The notes: generated from the letters alone by a model not told the origin. A stretch of DNA of 30,670 bases from Porticoccaceae bacterium (GCA_023228865.1 JALOAH010000055.1:1-30670), one strand, 5' to 3'. Shown: positions 1-9,757, counted from the stretch's first letter. Program-made: numbers and translations.

Positions 1-563
1 CCTGTGGAAATCACCTCGTTCAAGCCGGTGCTGCCAACCACATGGCGCAAGGCGCTGTTAGTGGCGTGCTCCAGGCTATTTTCCGGGTTTTTTACGTTGA
101 GAACGTAATCCTTGATGTCCTTGATGTTGTACTGAACCCCCAACTGGAGTTCAACAATATTTTCGTCTTCCGTGAGCATAAGATCGCGGGTTTTGTTGCG
201 GTACTGGCGCTCTTCGGTAACCCTTTCCTTGATGACCGTATCGATCAGCGGCGGATTCCAGTGAAGACCTGGGTTAACGGTGTCCAGGTACTTTCCGAAA
301 CGCAAGACAACAGCGCGCTCCTTTTCATCCACCTGATAGGTGCCCGCAAAGACCCAAAGGATCAACAGCACAACCGCGATAACCGGTATAAAACCGCGAC
401 CGCCGGAAGTGCCGCCTGCGCCGCCGCTTCCGCCACCGTTTTTACCGCCAAACTTGCTGAATTTGTCGCGAATTTTTTTCAGCGCTTCGTCAAGATCAGG
501 CGGCCCGTTTCCCTGGCCACTGCCCCAGGGATCTTTGCCGCCGCCAGGTTCATTCCAGGCCAT
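1..563 (-). CDS. hflK: HflK, FtsH protease modulator (N-terminal part)
   Basis: Membrane-anchored SPFH/band-7 protein. With HflC it forms the large periplasmic complex that surrounds and modulates the FtsH protease. The 187 codons present show the typical HflK start MAWNEPGGGKDPWG, a glycine-rich cytoplasmic stretch (about residues 37-57), one membrane segment (about 58-75), and then the SPFH start with VDEKERAVVLRFGKY and NPGLHWNPP. The ATG at 561-563 is preceded by a GGAG ribosome-binding site about 8 nt upstream. The gene lies 75 bp after hflX in the same direction, as in E. coli and Pseudomonas. The C-terminal part, and presumably hflC, lie beyond the left edge. The assignment is firm; the protein is truncated only by the window. 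Confidence 0.96.
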   Translation of the reverse strand, partial: MAWNEPGGGKDPWGSGQGNGPPDLDEALKKIRDKFSKFGGKNGGGSGGAGGTSGGRGFIPVIAVVLLILWVFAGTYQVDEKERAVVLRFGKYLDTVNPGLHWNPPLIDTVIKERVTEERQYRNKTRDLMLTEDENIVELQLGVQYNIKDIKDYVLNVKNPENSLEHATNSALRHVVGSTGLNEVIST

Positions 564-638
564 GCAATACTCCAAACTTTATGAATCTATCAATGTTTTT
601 TGCAACTTCGTCATTTTAGCAACAGCGGCAAAGTTCTG

Positions 639-1955
639 TCAGGCTGTTTCCCGGTCTTCAGGGAAATTAACAATTTTCAGTTGCTCAAGAGCAACGCCCT
701 CTGCTTTCAGCAAACGATTGAAGTCAGCTCGCGGCATGCGGATTTTCAGCTCCGCACTGCCATCCGCTTCGACACGTTCGGACTGAACCGCATTGAGGGC
801 AAAGAATCTGGCGCGCAAGCGCCCCAGACTGGAACCAAGATGCAGGGTTTCCGCCACCATGTCCACGGACAGCAATTCCCTGATGGCGTCCACCAACAGT
901 TCTATGCCGACGCCACTGGCAGCGGACAACCACACTGCCTGGGGGCGGCCATTGCCATCCCTGTCGATATGGGGTTCTGTATGCTCGAGAAGGTCGATTT
1001 TGTTGTAAACCAGTAACTGGGGATTGTCCGCAGCCCCTATTTCATGGAGCACGGTTAAAACACTCTCCATATTGCGCTGCCGGTTTTCGCTGTGGGCGTC
1101 CATGACATGGAGCAACAGGGTGGCACTGGCGGCCTCTTCAAGGGTGGCACTGAAGGCATCCACCAATTTGTGAGGCAGATGGCTGATAAACCCCACGGTA
1201 TCGGCAAGAATCACCGAGCCCACATCGGCAATTTCAACACGCCTCATGGTCGGATCCAGAGTGGCAAAGAGCTTGTCTTCCACCAGAACATCGGCGTCTG
1301 TCAGTCGATTGAAGAGGGTGGATTTGCCGGCATTGGTATAGCCCACCAGGGAAACCGTGGCGACTTCTGCCCGCTGCCGGGAACGGCGCCCCTGGTCGCG
1401 CTGCCTGCGAACTTTTTCGAGGCGCTTTTGCAGCGCGCTGATGCGATCGCGAATAAGGCGGCGGTCGGTTTCAAGCTGGGTTTCCCCCGGGCCGCGCATG
1501 CCGATCCCCCCCTTTTGACGCTCGAGGTGAGTCCAGCCGCGCACCAGGCGCGTGGCCATAAAGTCCAGCTGGGCAAGTTCCACCTGGAGCTTGCCCTCAT
1601 AGGTTCGCGCGCGCTGGGCAAAGATGTCGAGAATCAGCCCGGTGCGATCAAGCACCCGACATTCAAGAAAGGTTTCAAGATTGCGCTGCTGGCTGGGGGA
1701 CAGGCTGTGATTAAAGATAACGATCTCGGCGCAATGTTCGTGAACACGCACCTTCAACTCTTCAAGCTTGCCTTTGCCAACAAAGTACTTGGGATCTGGC
1801 GCCTTGCGATTAGCAGTGACAAAGTCAACAGGATCGCCGCCCGCAGAAAGCACCAGTTCTTCAAACTCCCGAGGATCATCCGGCTCGTTCTCTGTTTCCA
1901 GGTCAAGGTGAACCAGGAGAGCCTTTTCCCCGGATGAGGGGCGCTCAAAAAACAA
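639..1955 (-). CDS. hflX: HflX, ribosome-associated GTPase
   Basis: Obg-HflX family GTPase that binds the 50S subunit and splits or rescues stalled ribosomes under stress. It has 438 residues, usual for the family. The N-terminal HflX domain carries GKGKLEEL (60-67) and the linker IGMRGPGETQLETDRR (151-166). The G domain shows G1 GYTNAGKS (205-212), G3 DTVGF (252-256) and G4 NKID (318-321). The start is a TTG at 1953-1955. It is supported by an AAGGTGAG Shine-Dalgarno sequence just upstream and by alignment of the FFERPSSGEKALLVHLD start with the E. coli MFDRYDAGEQAVLVHI start. The gene begins 10 bp after the hfq stop, so the two are co-transcribed and the ribosome-binding site sits at the end of hfq. 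The TTG start probably lowers output relative to Hfq. Confidence 0.96.
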   Translation of the reverse strand: MFFERPSSGEKALLVHLDLETENEPDDPREFEELVLSAGGDPVDFVTANRKAPDPKYFVGKGKLEELKVRVHEHCAEIVIFNHSLSPSQQRNLETFLECRVLDRTGLILDIFAQRARTYEGKLQVELAQLDFMATRLVRGWTHLERQKGGIGMRGPGETQLETDRRLIRDRISALQKRLEKVRRQRDQGRRSRQRAEVATVSLVGYTNAGKSTLFNRLTDADVLVEDKLFATLDPTMRRVEIADVGSVILADTVGFISHLPHKLVDAFSATLEEAASATLLLHVMDAHSENRQRNMESVLTVLHEIGAADNPQLLVYNKIDLLEHTEPHIDRDGNGRPQAVWLSAASGVGIELLVDAIRELLSVDMVAETLHLGSSLGRLRARFFALNAVQSERVEADGSAELKIRMPRADFNRLLKAEGVALEQLKIVNFPEDRETA

Positions 1956-1965
1956 TCAGCTCACC

Positions 1966-2220
1966 TTAATCTTCAGTGTCTCCACCCTCGTCATCCATGG
2001 GCGTCACAGGCAGACGCACAGGGCGAGATGGCACCACTGTCGAGATGGCATGCTTATAAACCATTTGGCTGACGGTATTTTTTAGCAGCACCACGAACTG
2101 ATCAAAGGATTCAATCTGACCTTGCAGCTTGATGCCATTGACAAGAAAAATGGATACTGGAACCCGCTCCTTACGAAGCAAGTTCAAAAAAGGGTCTTGT
2201 AGATTATGCCCTTTTGACAT
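1966..2220 (-). CDS. hfq: Hfq, RNA chaperone
   Basis: Sm-like hexameric RNA chaperone that pairs small regulatory RNAs with mRNAs. The 84-residue protein has the Sm1 motif (about residues 9-45, [18 protein letters not shown]) and the Sm2 motif with the diagnostic YKHAIST (about 55-61). The C-terminal tail is short and acidic, ending DDEGGDTED, much shorter than the E. coli tail and like Pseudomonas Hfq. The ATG at 2218-2220 follows a strong AAGGAG site. The 107-bp gap to miaA upstream is the largest within this operon and could hold an extra promoter. I could not assign one with confidence. Confidence 0.98.
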   Translation of the reverse strand: MSKGHNLQDPFLNLLRKERVPVSIFLVNGIKLQGQIESFDQFVVLLKNTVSQMVYKHAISTVVPSRPVRLPVTPMDDEGGDTED

Positions 2221-2327
2221 GGTATTTCTCCTTATAAAATAAATAAGCGCCCAAAAAACTGAAGAATTCTATTCCAGGGCACAACAATACTGCTTAATTA
2301 ATAACACTCGGCTGAAGTGCAATCATA

Positions 2328-3329
2328 TCACTGGCTTGCGAAATTATATATGGGGCTGTTTTGTAAAATTTTCAAGGCACCCGCAACCATTTCTTCTGGC
2401 GATACGAGCTGATCAATGCCGTCGTCTATATAAAGACTGTTAACATTGCTCCAGCCACGCAACCAGGTCAGCTGTCTTTTTGCCAATTGCCGCGATGCCG
2501 CTATGGCCGCTGACACCATATCATCTCTGGAGAGCTCGCCGTCAAGATATTGCCACACCTGGCGATAGCCCACTGCGCGCATGGCAGGCAGTTCGGCGCC
2601 AAGATCACCCCGGTTGCGCAGTGTTTCGACTTCTTCAATCAAGCCTAGTTCCAGCATGCGATAAAATCTTTCCGCTATACGGCGATGGAGAAAGGCACGA
2701 TTTTTGGGCAGCAGGGCAATCTGGGTAATATCGAACTGGTCGACAATGGCCTGAATAGCCCCCCCATCCCAAGACTGCCTGGCTTTTAACTGACTCGCTG
2801 CCACGCCGGTAATTCGGTAAATTTCGAGCGCACGCTGAATGCGCTGGGAGTGGTTGGGGTGCAAGCTGGCCGCCGTCACCGGGTCCACCAGACCCAGCTG
2901 GCGGTGAAGTTCCGGCCAGCCCAGCTCCGCAGCTTCGGCGCAGATTGCATCCCTGACAAGCTTGTCGGAAGGTGGCAGATCGGCGAGCCCTTCAAGCAAC
3001 ACACGAAAATACAGCATGGTTCCTCCCACCAGCAAGGGCACCTTGCCGCGGCGGCAAATATCGGCGATCAGGGGCAGCGCATCGGCGGCGAAATCGGCAG
3101 CGGAGTAAGCCTGGGAGGGATCGCGAATATCCACCAGATGATGGGGAGCTCGAGCGAGAAAGTCCTTGTCGGGCTTGGCGGTACCTATGTCCATGCCCCG
3201 ATACACCAGCGTCGAATCAACGCTGATAATTTCTGCAGGTATGCGGGCGAGGAGCAGCGCCGCCAGATCAGTCTTGCCGGTGGCCGTCGGCCCCATAAGA
3301 AAAATCACCGGGGGTTTGCCGGACTCCAC
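2328..3329 (-). CDS. miaA: MiaA, tRNA dimethylallyltransferase
   Basis: Transfers a dimethylallyl group from DMAPP to N6 of A37 in tRNAs reading UNN codons, the first step to ms2i6A. It has 333 residues. Motifs seen are the P-loop GPTATGKT (13-20), DSTLVYRGMDIGTAKP (38-53), the HHLVDIRDP segment, and the GGTMLYFRVLLEGLADLP segment that lines the tRNA channel. The start is a GTG at 3327-3329, whose first base is shared with the last base of the mutL stop (TAGTG arrangement). This 1-bp overlap means translation is coupled to mutL. The order mutL-miaA-hfq is conserved across gammaproteobacteria. Confidence 0.97.
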   Translation of the reverse strand: MESGKPPVIFLMGPTATGKTDLAALLLARIPAEIISVDSTLVYRGMDIGTAKPDKDFLARAPHHLVDIRDPSQAYSAADFAADALPLIADICRRGKVPLLVGGTMLYFRVLLEGLADLPPSDKLVRDAICAEAAELGWPELHRQLGLVDPVTAASLHPNHSQRIQRALEIYRITGVAASQLKARQSWDGGAIQAIVDQFDITQIALLPKNRAFLHRRIAERFYRMLELGLIEEVETLRNRGDLGAELPAMRAVGYRQVWQYLDGELSRDDMVSAAIAASRQLAKRQLTWLRGWSNVNSLYIDDGIDQLVSPEEMVAGALKILQNSPIYNFASQ

Positions 3330-5200
3330 TAGCGCCCCCGCAAAAAAAGGTTGTCGAGCTCTGCCAGAGACATCTGAATCCAGGTGGGGCGACCGTGATT
3401 ACACTGGCCGCTGCGCTCGGTTTCTTCCATATCCCGCAGCAGCGCATTCATTTCGGGAATGCTGAGTCTGCGATTGGCGCGCACCGCGCCATGGCAGGCC
3501 ACGGTAGAGAGCAGCTCGTTTTGATGGTTTTCAATGCGGCGACTGTCGCCCTCCACCAGCAGATCCGCCAGGACATCCCTGACCAAAGGGTCGACGTCAG
3601 AGCCTTTCAGCAGTGCGGGAACCTCTCTCACCAAAAGGGTTTCGGGACCGGCGCGCTGAATGTGAAAACCGAGACGGGTGAACAGCGCCTGATGCTCCTC
3701 GCAGGCATCCGCCTCCTTTTCACTGACCGCGATTGTTTCCGGCACCAGCAGAGGCTGAGAAGTTATTCCCTGGGCGCCAAAAGCGGTCTTCATGCGCTCG
3801 TAGGTGATGCGCTCGTGGGCGGCATGCATGTCCACCACAACCAGGCCATGGGCATTTTCAGCGAGAATATAGATACCCTTGAGCTGGGCAATGGCAAAAC
3901 CCAAGGGTGGAATTTCCTCCCCGGTCAAACTTGGCGCTGACGACGGGATTTCACCATAACCACTTTGGGATAATTGTCCGTAAATCCCCAGCTGGTCGCC
4001 GATCCTCGCTCCCATAGCGCTATGGTTTTGACCAAATCCAAGACCGCCACTGCGGGCAAGCCCTGTGAAGCCGCGCTGAACGGGAGCCGCAGGCTCTGAC
4101 TGTTCAGTGCTCGACGAGACTTGCCGAAAGTCTTCGTCGCCAAGCCCCGCATAGGCACTGCTTTCCAGGCCGCTACTGCGCTCAAGACTGTGGCCAGGTC
4201 GAATACCAGCTACCGCCCGGTGCAGGGCGGAAAAAATAAAGTCGTGAACCTGGCGGCTTTCGCGAAAACGCACTTCATGCTTGGTGGGGTGCACATTGAC
4301 GTCCACGTCCCCTGGCTCAAGCTCAAAAAACAGCACGTAGGCGGGATGGCGGCCATTATAGAGCACATCCTGATAGGCCTGACGCACCGCATGGCTCACT
4401 ACTTTGTCGCGAATACTGCGGCCATTGACGAAAAAATACTGCAAATCAGCCTGGCTGCGGGAAAAGGTCGGCTGTGCCATCCAGCCCCAGAGCTTCAAAC
4501 CGGGACGCTCCAGCTCGACAAAAAGCGCGTTGTCCATAAATACCGAACCACAGATCAGTGCGACCCGGCGTTCCTGCTCAAGCCGGGAGTCAGCCGCGCG
4601 ATAGCTGTGTATTTGCTTGCTGTTGTGGCGCAGGGAAAAAGAAACACCAAAATGGCTGAGGGCAAGTTTTTTGACAATATCATCGATGCGGGAAAACTCT
4701 GTCTGCTCTTTGCGCAGAAACTTGCGCCGCGCCGGCGTATTGAAAAAGAGGTCGCGCACTTCGACGGTGGAACCGCGAGCGTGCTGCACCTGATCCACCT
4801 CCACAGCCATATCCCGGCCTTCGCTGCGCGCCCGCCAGCCAATGCCGCTGTCGTCGGCGCTGGTGAGCATTTCAAAGCGGGACACCGAGGCGATACTGGC
4901 CAGCGCCTCGCCGCGAAAACCGAGGGTGGCAACCGCCTCGAGATCCGCCAGCTCGACAATTTTACTGGTGGCGTGGCGGCTCAGCGCCAGGGGAAGATCC
5001 TCTGCGGCGACACCAGAGCCATTGTCGCGGACGCGAATACGCTTGACACCACCGGCATCCACATCGATGTCGATGCGATCCGCACCGGCATCGAGGCTGT
5101 TTTCCAGCAATTCTTTGACCACGGACGCAGGGCGCTCCACCACTTCGCCGGCGGCAATCTGGTTCGCCAGCCTGGGACTGAGCAACTGAATACGAGGCAT
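3329..5200 (-). CDS. mutL: MutL, DNA mismatch repair protein (endonuclease type)
   Basis: GHKL ATPase that links MutS mismatch recognition to strand processing. The 623 residues start at the ATG at 5198-5200, chosen because [20 protein letters not shown] is the standard start and GGAG lies about 6 nt upstream; a 24-codon upstream extension of the frame is rejected. The N-terminal ATPase shows [11 protein letters not shown] (30-40), DNGSG (59-63) and GFRGEAL (95-101), then a variable linker (about 340-430). The C-terminal dimerisation domain has [12 protein letters not shown] (457-468), ACHGAVRAN (568-576) and GQCNHGRPT (598-606). These are the metal-binding endonuclease motifs of nicking MutL proteins, which E. 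coli MutL lacks. The gene overlaps miaA by 1 bp. Confidence 0.97.
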   Translation of the reverse strand: MPRIQLLSPRLANQIAAGEVVERPASVVKELLENSLDAGADRIDIDVDAGGVKRIRVRDNGSGVAAEDLPLALSRHATSKIVELADLEAVATLGFRGEALASIASVSRFEMLTSADDSGIGWRARSEGRDMAVEVDQVQHARGSTVEVRDLFFNTPARRKFLRKEQTEFSRIDDIVKKLALSHFGVSFSLRHNSKQIHSYRAADSRLEQERRVALICGSVFMDNALFVELERPGLKLWGWMAQPTFSRSQADLQYFFVNGRSIRDKVVSHAVRQAYQDVLYNGRHPAYVLFFELEPGDVDVNVHPTKHEVRFRESRQVHDFIFSALHRAVAGIRPGHSLERSSGLESSAYAGLGDEDFRQVSSSTEQSEPAAPVQRGFTGLARSGGLGFGQNHSAMGARIGDQLGIYGQLSQSGYGEIPSSAPSLTGEEIPPLGFAIAQLKGIYILAENAHGLVVVDMHAAHERITYERMKTAFGAQGITSQPLLVPETIAVSEKEADACEEHQALFTRLGFHIQRAGPETLLVREVPALLKGSDVDPLVRDVLADLLVEGDSRRIENHQNELLSTVACHGAVRANRRLSIPEMNALLRDMEETERSGQCNHGRPTWIQMSLAELDNLFLRGR

Positions 5201-5237
5201 GGGTGCTCCGTTGTAACCAACGTTAAAATTGGCGAGT

Positions 5238-6584
5238 TCAGGTTGTGGGTATTTTGAGGCGCTGACCGACACGAATGTCTGTGGATGTCATGCCATTATG
5301 CCTTTTCAGGGCTTCGACACTGACGTTGTAACGGGCAGCGATGCCGGAAAGTGTATCACCCCTGGCGATGACATACACAGAAGGGGTGTCCCCCTCCAGG
5401 CCGCGGTTTTTGGCCACCCAGGTTCCGGGCGGGGCGCTGCGGTAAAAATAGGCTCTGATGCCGGCAAAAATCGCTTCGGCCATGCGCTGCTGATAGGCTC
5501 GATCCGCCAATTGGCGCGCTTCTCCGGGGTTGGAAATAAAGCCGGTTTCCACCAGGATGGAGGGGATATCCGGCGACTTGAGCACGACAAAACCCGCCTG
5601 CTCCACATGTTTTTTATGCAATCTGGCAATATTGCCCATCTGCTCAAGCACATGCTTGCCCACATCCAGACTACTGTTGAGGGTCGCTGTCATCGATAAA
5701 TCGAGGAGTACTCCCGCCAGCATCTGATCCTTGTCACTGATTTTGAGATTGCCAACACCGCCGATAAGGTCGGCCTGATTTTCCCGCTGCGCCAGATAGC
5801 GCGCGGTTTCACTGGTGGCGCCGCTCGCCGACAACGCAAACACAGACGCACCGCGGGCAGCGGGATTTTTAAAAGCATCGGCGTGAATGGACACAAACAA
5901 ATCCGCGCGCTGATCCCGGGCAATATCGGTGCGCCCGCGCAAGGGAATATAGTAGTCGCTGGTGCGCACCATCTCGGCCTTAAACCCCGGCTCCCGATCG
6001 ACAAGCGCCTGAAGTGCGCGACTAATCGCCAGCACCACCTGCTTTTCGCGAATGCCGCCGGGCCCCAGGGCGCCGGGGTCTTCTCCACCGTGGCCGGCGT
6101 CAATGGAAATAATAATGTCTCGATCCCTGGATGTTGTCGCCACTGCGTCGCTGACGGTTTTTTTCTTCTCCTGATACTTGTCGTAGAGATCCAGCACCAG
6201 ACGATTGCCGTACTGGTCGTTGTCCTTGAGGGGAAAACTGCGGGGGTTGACCCCCTGGCGCAGGTCAAACACGATGCGCAAATCCGTTTGATTGCGCTGG
6301 GCGCTGCGAATGCGGGTAATCGGCGTATCCCTCAAATCGAGAGAATCGAAATCCCCCTTGAAACTGGTATTGCTCAGATCGAGGACAATACGATCGGGAT
6401 TTTCCAGGGAAAACAGGGAGTGCTCCGCGGGCTGATTGAGGTCGAACACCAGGCGCGTATGGTCAGGGGCGCGCCACAGCCGCACACTCTGCACCGATGC
6501 CGCCTCCGCGACCAGCGTCCAGAGCGACAAGGCAATAACAAACAGCCGCAGACGAATGACAGGATTAGCTTTTATCTGTTTCAT
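5238..6584 (-). CDS. amiB: N-acetylmuramoyl-L-alanine amidase (AmiB/AmiC type) with LysM
   Basis: Periplasmic zinc amidase that cuts the amide between MurNAc and the stem peptide to split septal peptidoglycan. In the 448 residues, a signal peptide (1-29, cut after AEA) is followed by an AMIN targeting domain (about 31-135), an Amidase_3 domain (about 157-385) and a C-terminal LysM (about 402-446). Zinc ligands are H165 ([10 protein letters not shown]), E180 and H234 (SIHAD); the catalytic glutamate is E346 (VETGF). The insert at about 250-305 corresponds to the autoinhibitory helix of EnvC/NlpD-activated amidases. The start chosen is the ATG at 6582-6584, inside the end of tsaE; a GTG at 6611 would add nine residues ahead of the signal peptide. 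The position between tsaE and mutL matches amiB of E. coli and Pseudomonas. Confidence 0.93.
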   Translation of the reverse strand: MKQIKANPVIRLRLFVIALSLWTLVAEAASVQSVRLWRAPDHTRLVFDLNQPAEHSLFSLENPDRIVLDLSNTSFKGDFDSLDLRDTPITRIRSAQRNQTDLRIVFDLRQGVNPRSFPLKDNDQYGNRLVLDLYDKYQEKKKTVSDAVATTSRDRDIIISIDAGHGGEDPGALGPGGIREKQVVLAISRALQALVDREPGFKAEMVRTSDYYIPLRGRTDIARDQRADLFVSIHADAFKNPAARGASVFALSASGATSETARYLAQRENQADLIGGVGNLKISDKDQMLAGVLLDLSMTATLNSSLDVGKHVLEQMGNIARLHKKHVEQAGFVVLKSPDIPSILVETGFISNPGEARQLADRAYQQRMAEAIFAGIRAYFYRSAPPGTWVAKNRGLEGDTPSVYVIARGDTLSGIAARYNVSVEALKRHNGMTSTDIRVGQRLKIPTT

Positions 6585-7041
6585 TACCAAGAATGTCCAA
6601 CACAGCTTCACCTGACGGCGTAAACGCCATTATAGTCAACTTGCGCCCCGCACCCGCAACCTCGATGGCGATAAATACATCTGGCCTGGGCAGAAAACCC
6701 TCGCCCTTTTCCGGCCACTCCACCACGCAGAGGTTGTCGCGGTCAAAATAATCCCTGATACCCATAAATTCAAGCTCTTCCGGGTCATTGAGCCGGTAGA
6801 GGTCAAAGTGATAGAGATTGCCCGTCGCCAACTGGTAGGGTTCCACCAACGTGTAAGTGGGGCTTTTGACAGCCCCCCCATAGCCGCGACTGCGCAGAAT
6901 GCCGCGACAGAGGGTGGTTTTGCCCGCGCCGAGATTGCCCTCAAGAAAAACCATTCCGCAGGTCAGCGCACGACCGAGACGCTGACCAAAAGCCACCATA
7001 GCCGCTTCGCCGTCAACCTGTATGGAAAATGTCTTCGCCAC
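6565..7041 (-). CDS. tsaE: TsaE, ATPase of the tRNA t6A synthesis complex
   Basis: P-loop ATPase that works with TsaB, TsaD and TsaC to make N6-threonylcarbamoyladenosine at A37 of ANN-decoding tRNAs. It has Walker A GNLGAGKTT (about 35-43), the SPTYTLVEPY segment, HFDLYRL and VEWPEKGEGFLP, all typical of the YjeE family. I chose the GTG at 7039-7041, which overlaps the nnr stop by 1 bp (TAGTG) and has AAGGGTGA six bases upstream. A TTG at 7047 would lie too close to that site. This gives 158 residues, normal for the family. The C-terminus overlaps the amidase gene by 20 bp, so translation through the operon is coupled. Confidence 0.95.
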   Translation of the reverse strand: MAKTFSIQVDGEAAMVAFGQRLGRALTCGMVFLEGNLGAGKTTLCRGILRSRGYGGAVKSPTYTLVEPYQLATGNLYHFDLYRLNDPEELEFMGIRDYFDRDNLCVVEWPEKGEGFLPRPDVFIAIEVAGAGRKLTIMAFTPSGEAVLDILGNETDKS

Positions 7042-8555
7042 TAGCAATCACCCTTATTGCGCCAATGCCGCAACAGGGGCATCAGATCCGTGGCGCACAG
7101 ACCAATTTGACCCGATGCGGCAACATCATCATCCGCGGCCAGGCCGTGAAGACAGGCACCGCTTTCAGCCGCCTCTCTGGGAGGTAGCCCCTGTGCGAGA
7201 AGCGCACCGATAACACCGCTAAGCACATCGCCCATGCCGCCAACCGCCATTCCCGGATTGCCGTAGGGGCAGACACTGACAACATCTTCGCCAGCGGCAA
7301 TCAGGGTGCCCGCACCCTTTAAGAGAACAGTGGCGGCGAATTTCTGCTGCAAAGCCGTGACGGCAGCAAATCTGTCGCGCTGAATGTCACTGTTATCAAC
7401 CCTCAACAGTCGGGCAGCTTCTCCGGGGTGGGGTGTCATGACCGTGCGGGACAGATCTGCGCCACCGCCAATGCGGCCTTCGCTGAGCATATTCAAACCA
7501 TCTGCATCCAGCACCATCGGCAACCCGGACGCCAGCGCCTTTTGCAACAATTGTTCCGACCAGGGCGATCTGCCCAAGCCGGGCCCAATCACCAATACTG
7601 AAGCCTTTTCCAGCAGTGGCTCCAGCTCCTGACCGGAACCAACCCCCACCGCCATGATTTCGGGGCAGCGCACAATTAACGCAGACACATGCTCCGGCCT
7701 GGTGGCCACACTGACAAGTCCGGCGCCGGTTCTGAGAGCCGCCTCGGCAGCCATGGCGACAGCCCCACCAAAACCGTGATCACCGCCAACGCAGAGAACA
7801 TGGCCAAACAAGCCCTTATGGGCATCTGCCGCCCGCCCCGGCAGGCGTGCACTCAGCCGCTTCCAATCAAGCAAGCGCGATGGGGCGCTTAATGCCGCAT
7901 AAATATCTTTTGGCACCGCCAGGTCGTCAAATAATTTTTCACCGCAATAGGCAGGAGCGCTGCCCGTATAAAGGCCGCGCTTGCGACCGATAAAAGTCAC
8001 CGTCATTTGGCAGCGCAATGCCCGACCAAAAATGTGCCCGCTATCCCCGCAAACCCCGGAGGGAATATCCACAGCCACAACAGGCAAACCGCTGAGATTA
8101 ATGGCATCGATAACCTGGGCAAAGGGTTCGCGAACCTCCCCTGTCAGACCTGTTCCCAGCAATGCATCAACAATAACGCCATTGTCTGGAACCGGTACCG
8201 ATTGAATATTCTCAGGCAGCGCGGTCATCGCCACCCCTTCGTCAACCGCAAATTCGTAGGCGCGCCGGGCATCGCCAGATAACTTTGCTACTGGCGCCAC
8301 CTGCACCACCTCAACGGCAATACCCCGCCCCTTGGCGAGGGCGGCAACAATATAGCCATCGCCACCGTTATTGCCGCTACCGCAATAAACGGTAATTTTC
8401 GATGGCGACGGCCATTTTCTTAAAAGCGCACTAAAAACAGCTTGACCCGCCCGCTTCATCAATTTGATGCCAGGAATGCCTCTATCCTGAATGGCAATTC
8501 GATCCAGTTCGCGCACCTGGTCAACACTATAAAGCGGAAAGAAATCTGGCTGCAT
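7041..8555 (-). CDS. nnr: Nnr, bifunctional NAD(P)HX epimerase/dehydratase
   Basis: Repairs hydrated NAD(P)H. The N-terminal YjeF_N epimerase interconverts R- and S-NAD(P)HX, and the C-terminal ribokinase-like domain dehydrates S-NAD(P)HX using ADP. It has 504 residues, full length for the fusion. The N-terminal half has YCGSGNNGGDGYIVA and VDALLGTGLTGEVREP. The C-terminal half has GGDHGFGGAVAMAAEAALRTGAGLV in two blocks, VIGPGLGRSPW, LDADGLN, TPHPGEAARLL and NPGMAVGGMGDVLSG. It is the first gene of the minus-strand operon and is divergent from queG, exactly as yjeF and yjeS are in E. coli. No strong Shine-Dalgarno sequence precedes the ATG at 8553-8555. Confidence 0.96.
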   Translation of the reverse strand: MQPDFFPLYSVDQVRELDRIAIQDRGIPGIKLMKRAGQAVFSALLRKWPSPSKITVYCGSGNNGGDGYIVAALAKGRGIAVEVVQVAPVAKLSGDARRAYEFAVDEGVAMTALPENIQSVPVPDNGVIVDALLGTGLTGEVREPFAQVIDAINLSGLPVVAVDIPSGVCGDSGHIFGRALRCQMTVTFIGRKRGLYTGSAPAYCGEKLFDDLAVPKDIYAALSAPSRLLDWKRLSARLPGRAADAHKGLFGHVLCVGGDHGFGGAVAMAAEAALRTGAGLVSVATRPEHVSALIVRCPEIMAVGVGSGQELEPLLEKASVLVIGPGLGRSPWSEQLLQKALASGLPMVLDADGLNMLSEGRIGGGADLSRTVMTPHPGEAARLLRVDNSDIQRDRFAAVTALQQKFAATVLLKGAGTLIAAGEDVVSVCPYGNPGMAVGGMGDVLSGVIGALLAQGLPPREAAESGACLHGLAADDDVAASGQIGLCATDLMPLLRHWRNKGDC

Positions 8556-8592
8556 GGCGGGAATTTACTGTATGTTATGAATTTCTGGCACA

Positions 8593-8598
8593 ATTATA
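8593..8598 (-). promoter_or_regulatory. Candidate -10 box for the nnr-hflK operon
   Basis: The minus strand reads GCGTATAATTG, a perfect TATAAT, about 38 bases before the nnr ATG in the 74-bp divergent gap with queG. No good -35 box lies 16-18 bp upstream, so the promoter may be weak or activator-assisted. This is inference from sequence only. Confidence 0.4.
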
Positions 8599-8629
8599 CG
8601 CCAACAAACCACAACAGCCAGAGTCATCC

Positions 8630-9757
8630 ATGGGCAAAAGCGCAGTCGACCTGTTCGCATTGGCGGAAAACATTAAAGCCTGGGGCGCCGAACTGGGATT
8701 TCAGCAAATTGCCATCACCGACACCAACCTCGAGGCAGCGGGTCAGCGCCTTGGGGACTGGCTCAACTGCAACTATCAGGGCGATATGACCTGGCTGGCG
8801 GAGCACGGCGACAAGCGCTGGCGTCCCGACAAACTGCTACCCGAAACCGTTCGCGTCATCACCGCGCGCATGGACTATCTCCCCGCCGCCAGCGGCCTGG
8901 TAAAAACCCTGCGCAACCCGGACAAAGCCTATATTTCCCGCTACGCCCTGGGGCGGGATTACCACAAACTGATTCGCAAGCGCCTGGCCAAACTGGCAGA
9001 AAAAATTGACGCCTGTGCGCCGGGCACAGTCATTCAGCGACCCTTTGTGGATAGCGCACCCGTGCTCGAAAAACCACTGGCAGAAAAAGCCGGTCTGGGC
9101 TGGATGGGCAAAAACACATTGATTCTCAACAGCGAAGCCGGCTCCTGGTTTTTTCTCGGTGAAATTTATACCAGCCTGCCGCTGCCTCTGGATCAGTCGC
9201 AACAACACAACCAGTGCGGCAACTGCAGCGCCTGCCTGAATATTTGCCCCACCAACGCCTTTCCCCAACCCTATGTGCTCGATGCCCGCCGCTGTATTTC
9301 CTACCTCACCATCGAACACAAAGGCGCCATCGACGAAGCATTGCGGCCATTAATGGGCAACCGCGTTTTTGGCTGTGACGATTGCCAGGCCATTTGCCCC
9401 TGGAACCGCTATGCGCGAGCCTCCGGGGAGGACGATTTTCGCCCCCGCCACCGCCTCGAAGACAGCGACCTGGTCACTCTTTTTCAGTGGAGCGAACAGG
9501 AATTCGAAGAAAAAACCGCCGGCTCGACCATTCGCCGTATCGGTTATGAGCGCTGGCAGCGCAACCTTGCCGTCGGCCTCGGCAACGCCACCCCCTCTGC
9601 CGAAGTGATTACGGCTCTTGCCAACCGTAGAGTCCAGGCATCCCCGCTGGTTGCAGATCATATTGACTGGGCGCTGAAGCATCAGCAATCCGCAAACAGT
9701 ACCGCCAAAACCAAGGTCAAACGTTTTCCCGCCATAGACATTTCAGAAGCGCCATAA
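8630..9757 (+). CDS. queG: QueG, epoxyqueuosine reductase
   Basis: Cobalamin- and iron-sulfur-dependent enzyme for the last step of queuosine synthesis, reduction of epoxyqueuosine to queuosine in tRNAs with GUN anticodons. It has 375 residues. The N-terminal DUF1730 half includes the expected catalytic aspartate (D141 in FVDSAPVLEKPLAEKAG). The ferredoxin part has CGNCSACLNICP (C196, C199, C202, C206) and a second cluster at GCDDCQAICPWNR (C249, C252, C256) plus C222. The C-terminal tail (about 270-375) is the HEAT-like tRNA-binding region. The ATG at 8630 has only a weak upstream Shine-Dalgarno sequence. The divergent arrangement with nnr is conserved in gammaproteobacteria. Confidence 0.97.
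   Translation: MGKSAVDLFALAENIKAWGAELGFQQIAITDTNLEAAGQRLGDWLNCNYQGDMTWLAEHGDKRWRPDKLLPETVRVITARMDYLPAASGLVKTLRNPDKAYISRYALGRDYHKLIRKRLAKLAEKIDACAPGTVIQRPFVDSAPVLEKPLAEKAGLGWMGKNTLILNSEAGSWFFLGEIYTSLPLPLDQSQQHNQCGNCSACLNICPTNAFPQPYVLDARRCISYLTIEHKGAIDEALRPLMGNRVFGCDDCQAICPWNRYARASGEDDFRPRHRLEDSDLVTLFQWSEQEFEEKTAGSTIRRIGYERWQRNLAVGLGNATPSAEVITALANRRVQASPLVADHIDWALKHQQSANSTAKTKVKRFPAIDISEAP

Noticed and set aside
1092..1937. 281-codon plus-strand frame
   Set aside because: Antisense shadow of hflX with no recognisable features.
4121..5257. 378-codon plus-strand frame
   Set aside because: Lies wholly opposite mutL, has no domain, and its composition is what the antisense of a GC-rich gene gives.
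5201..5272. 24-codon N-terminal extension of mutL
   Set aside because: The MPRIQLL start is the family start with a GGAG site; the extension would overlap the end of the amidase gene and has no homology.
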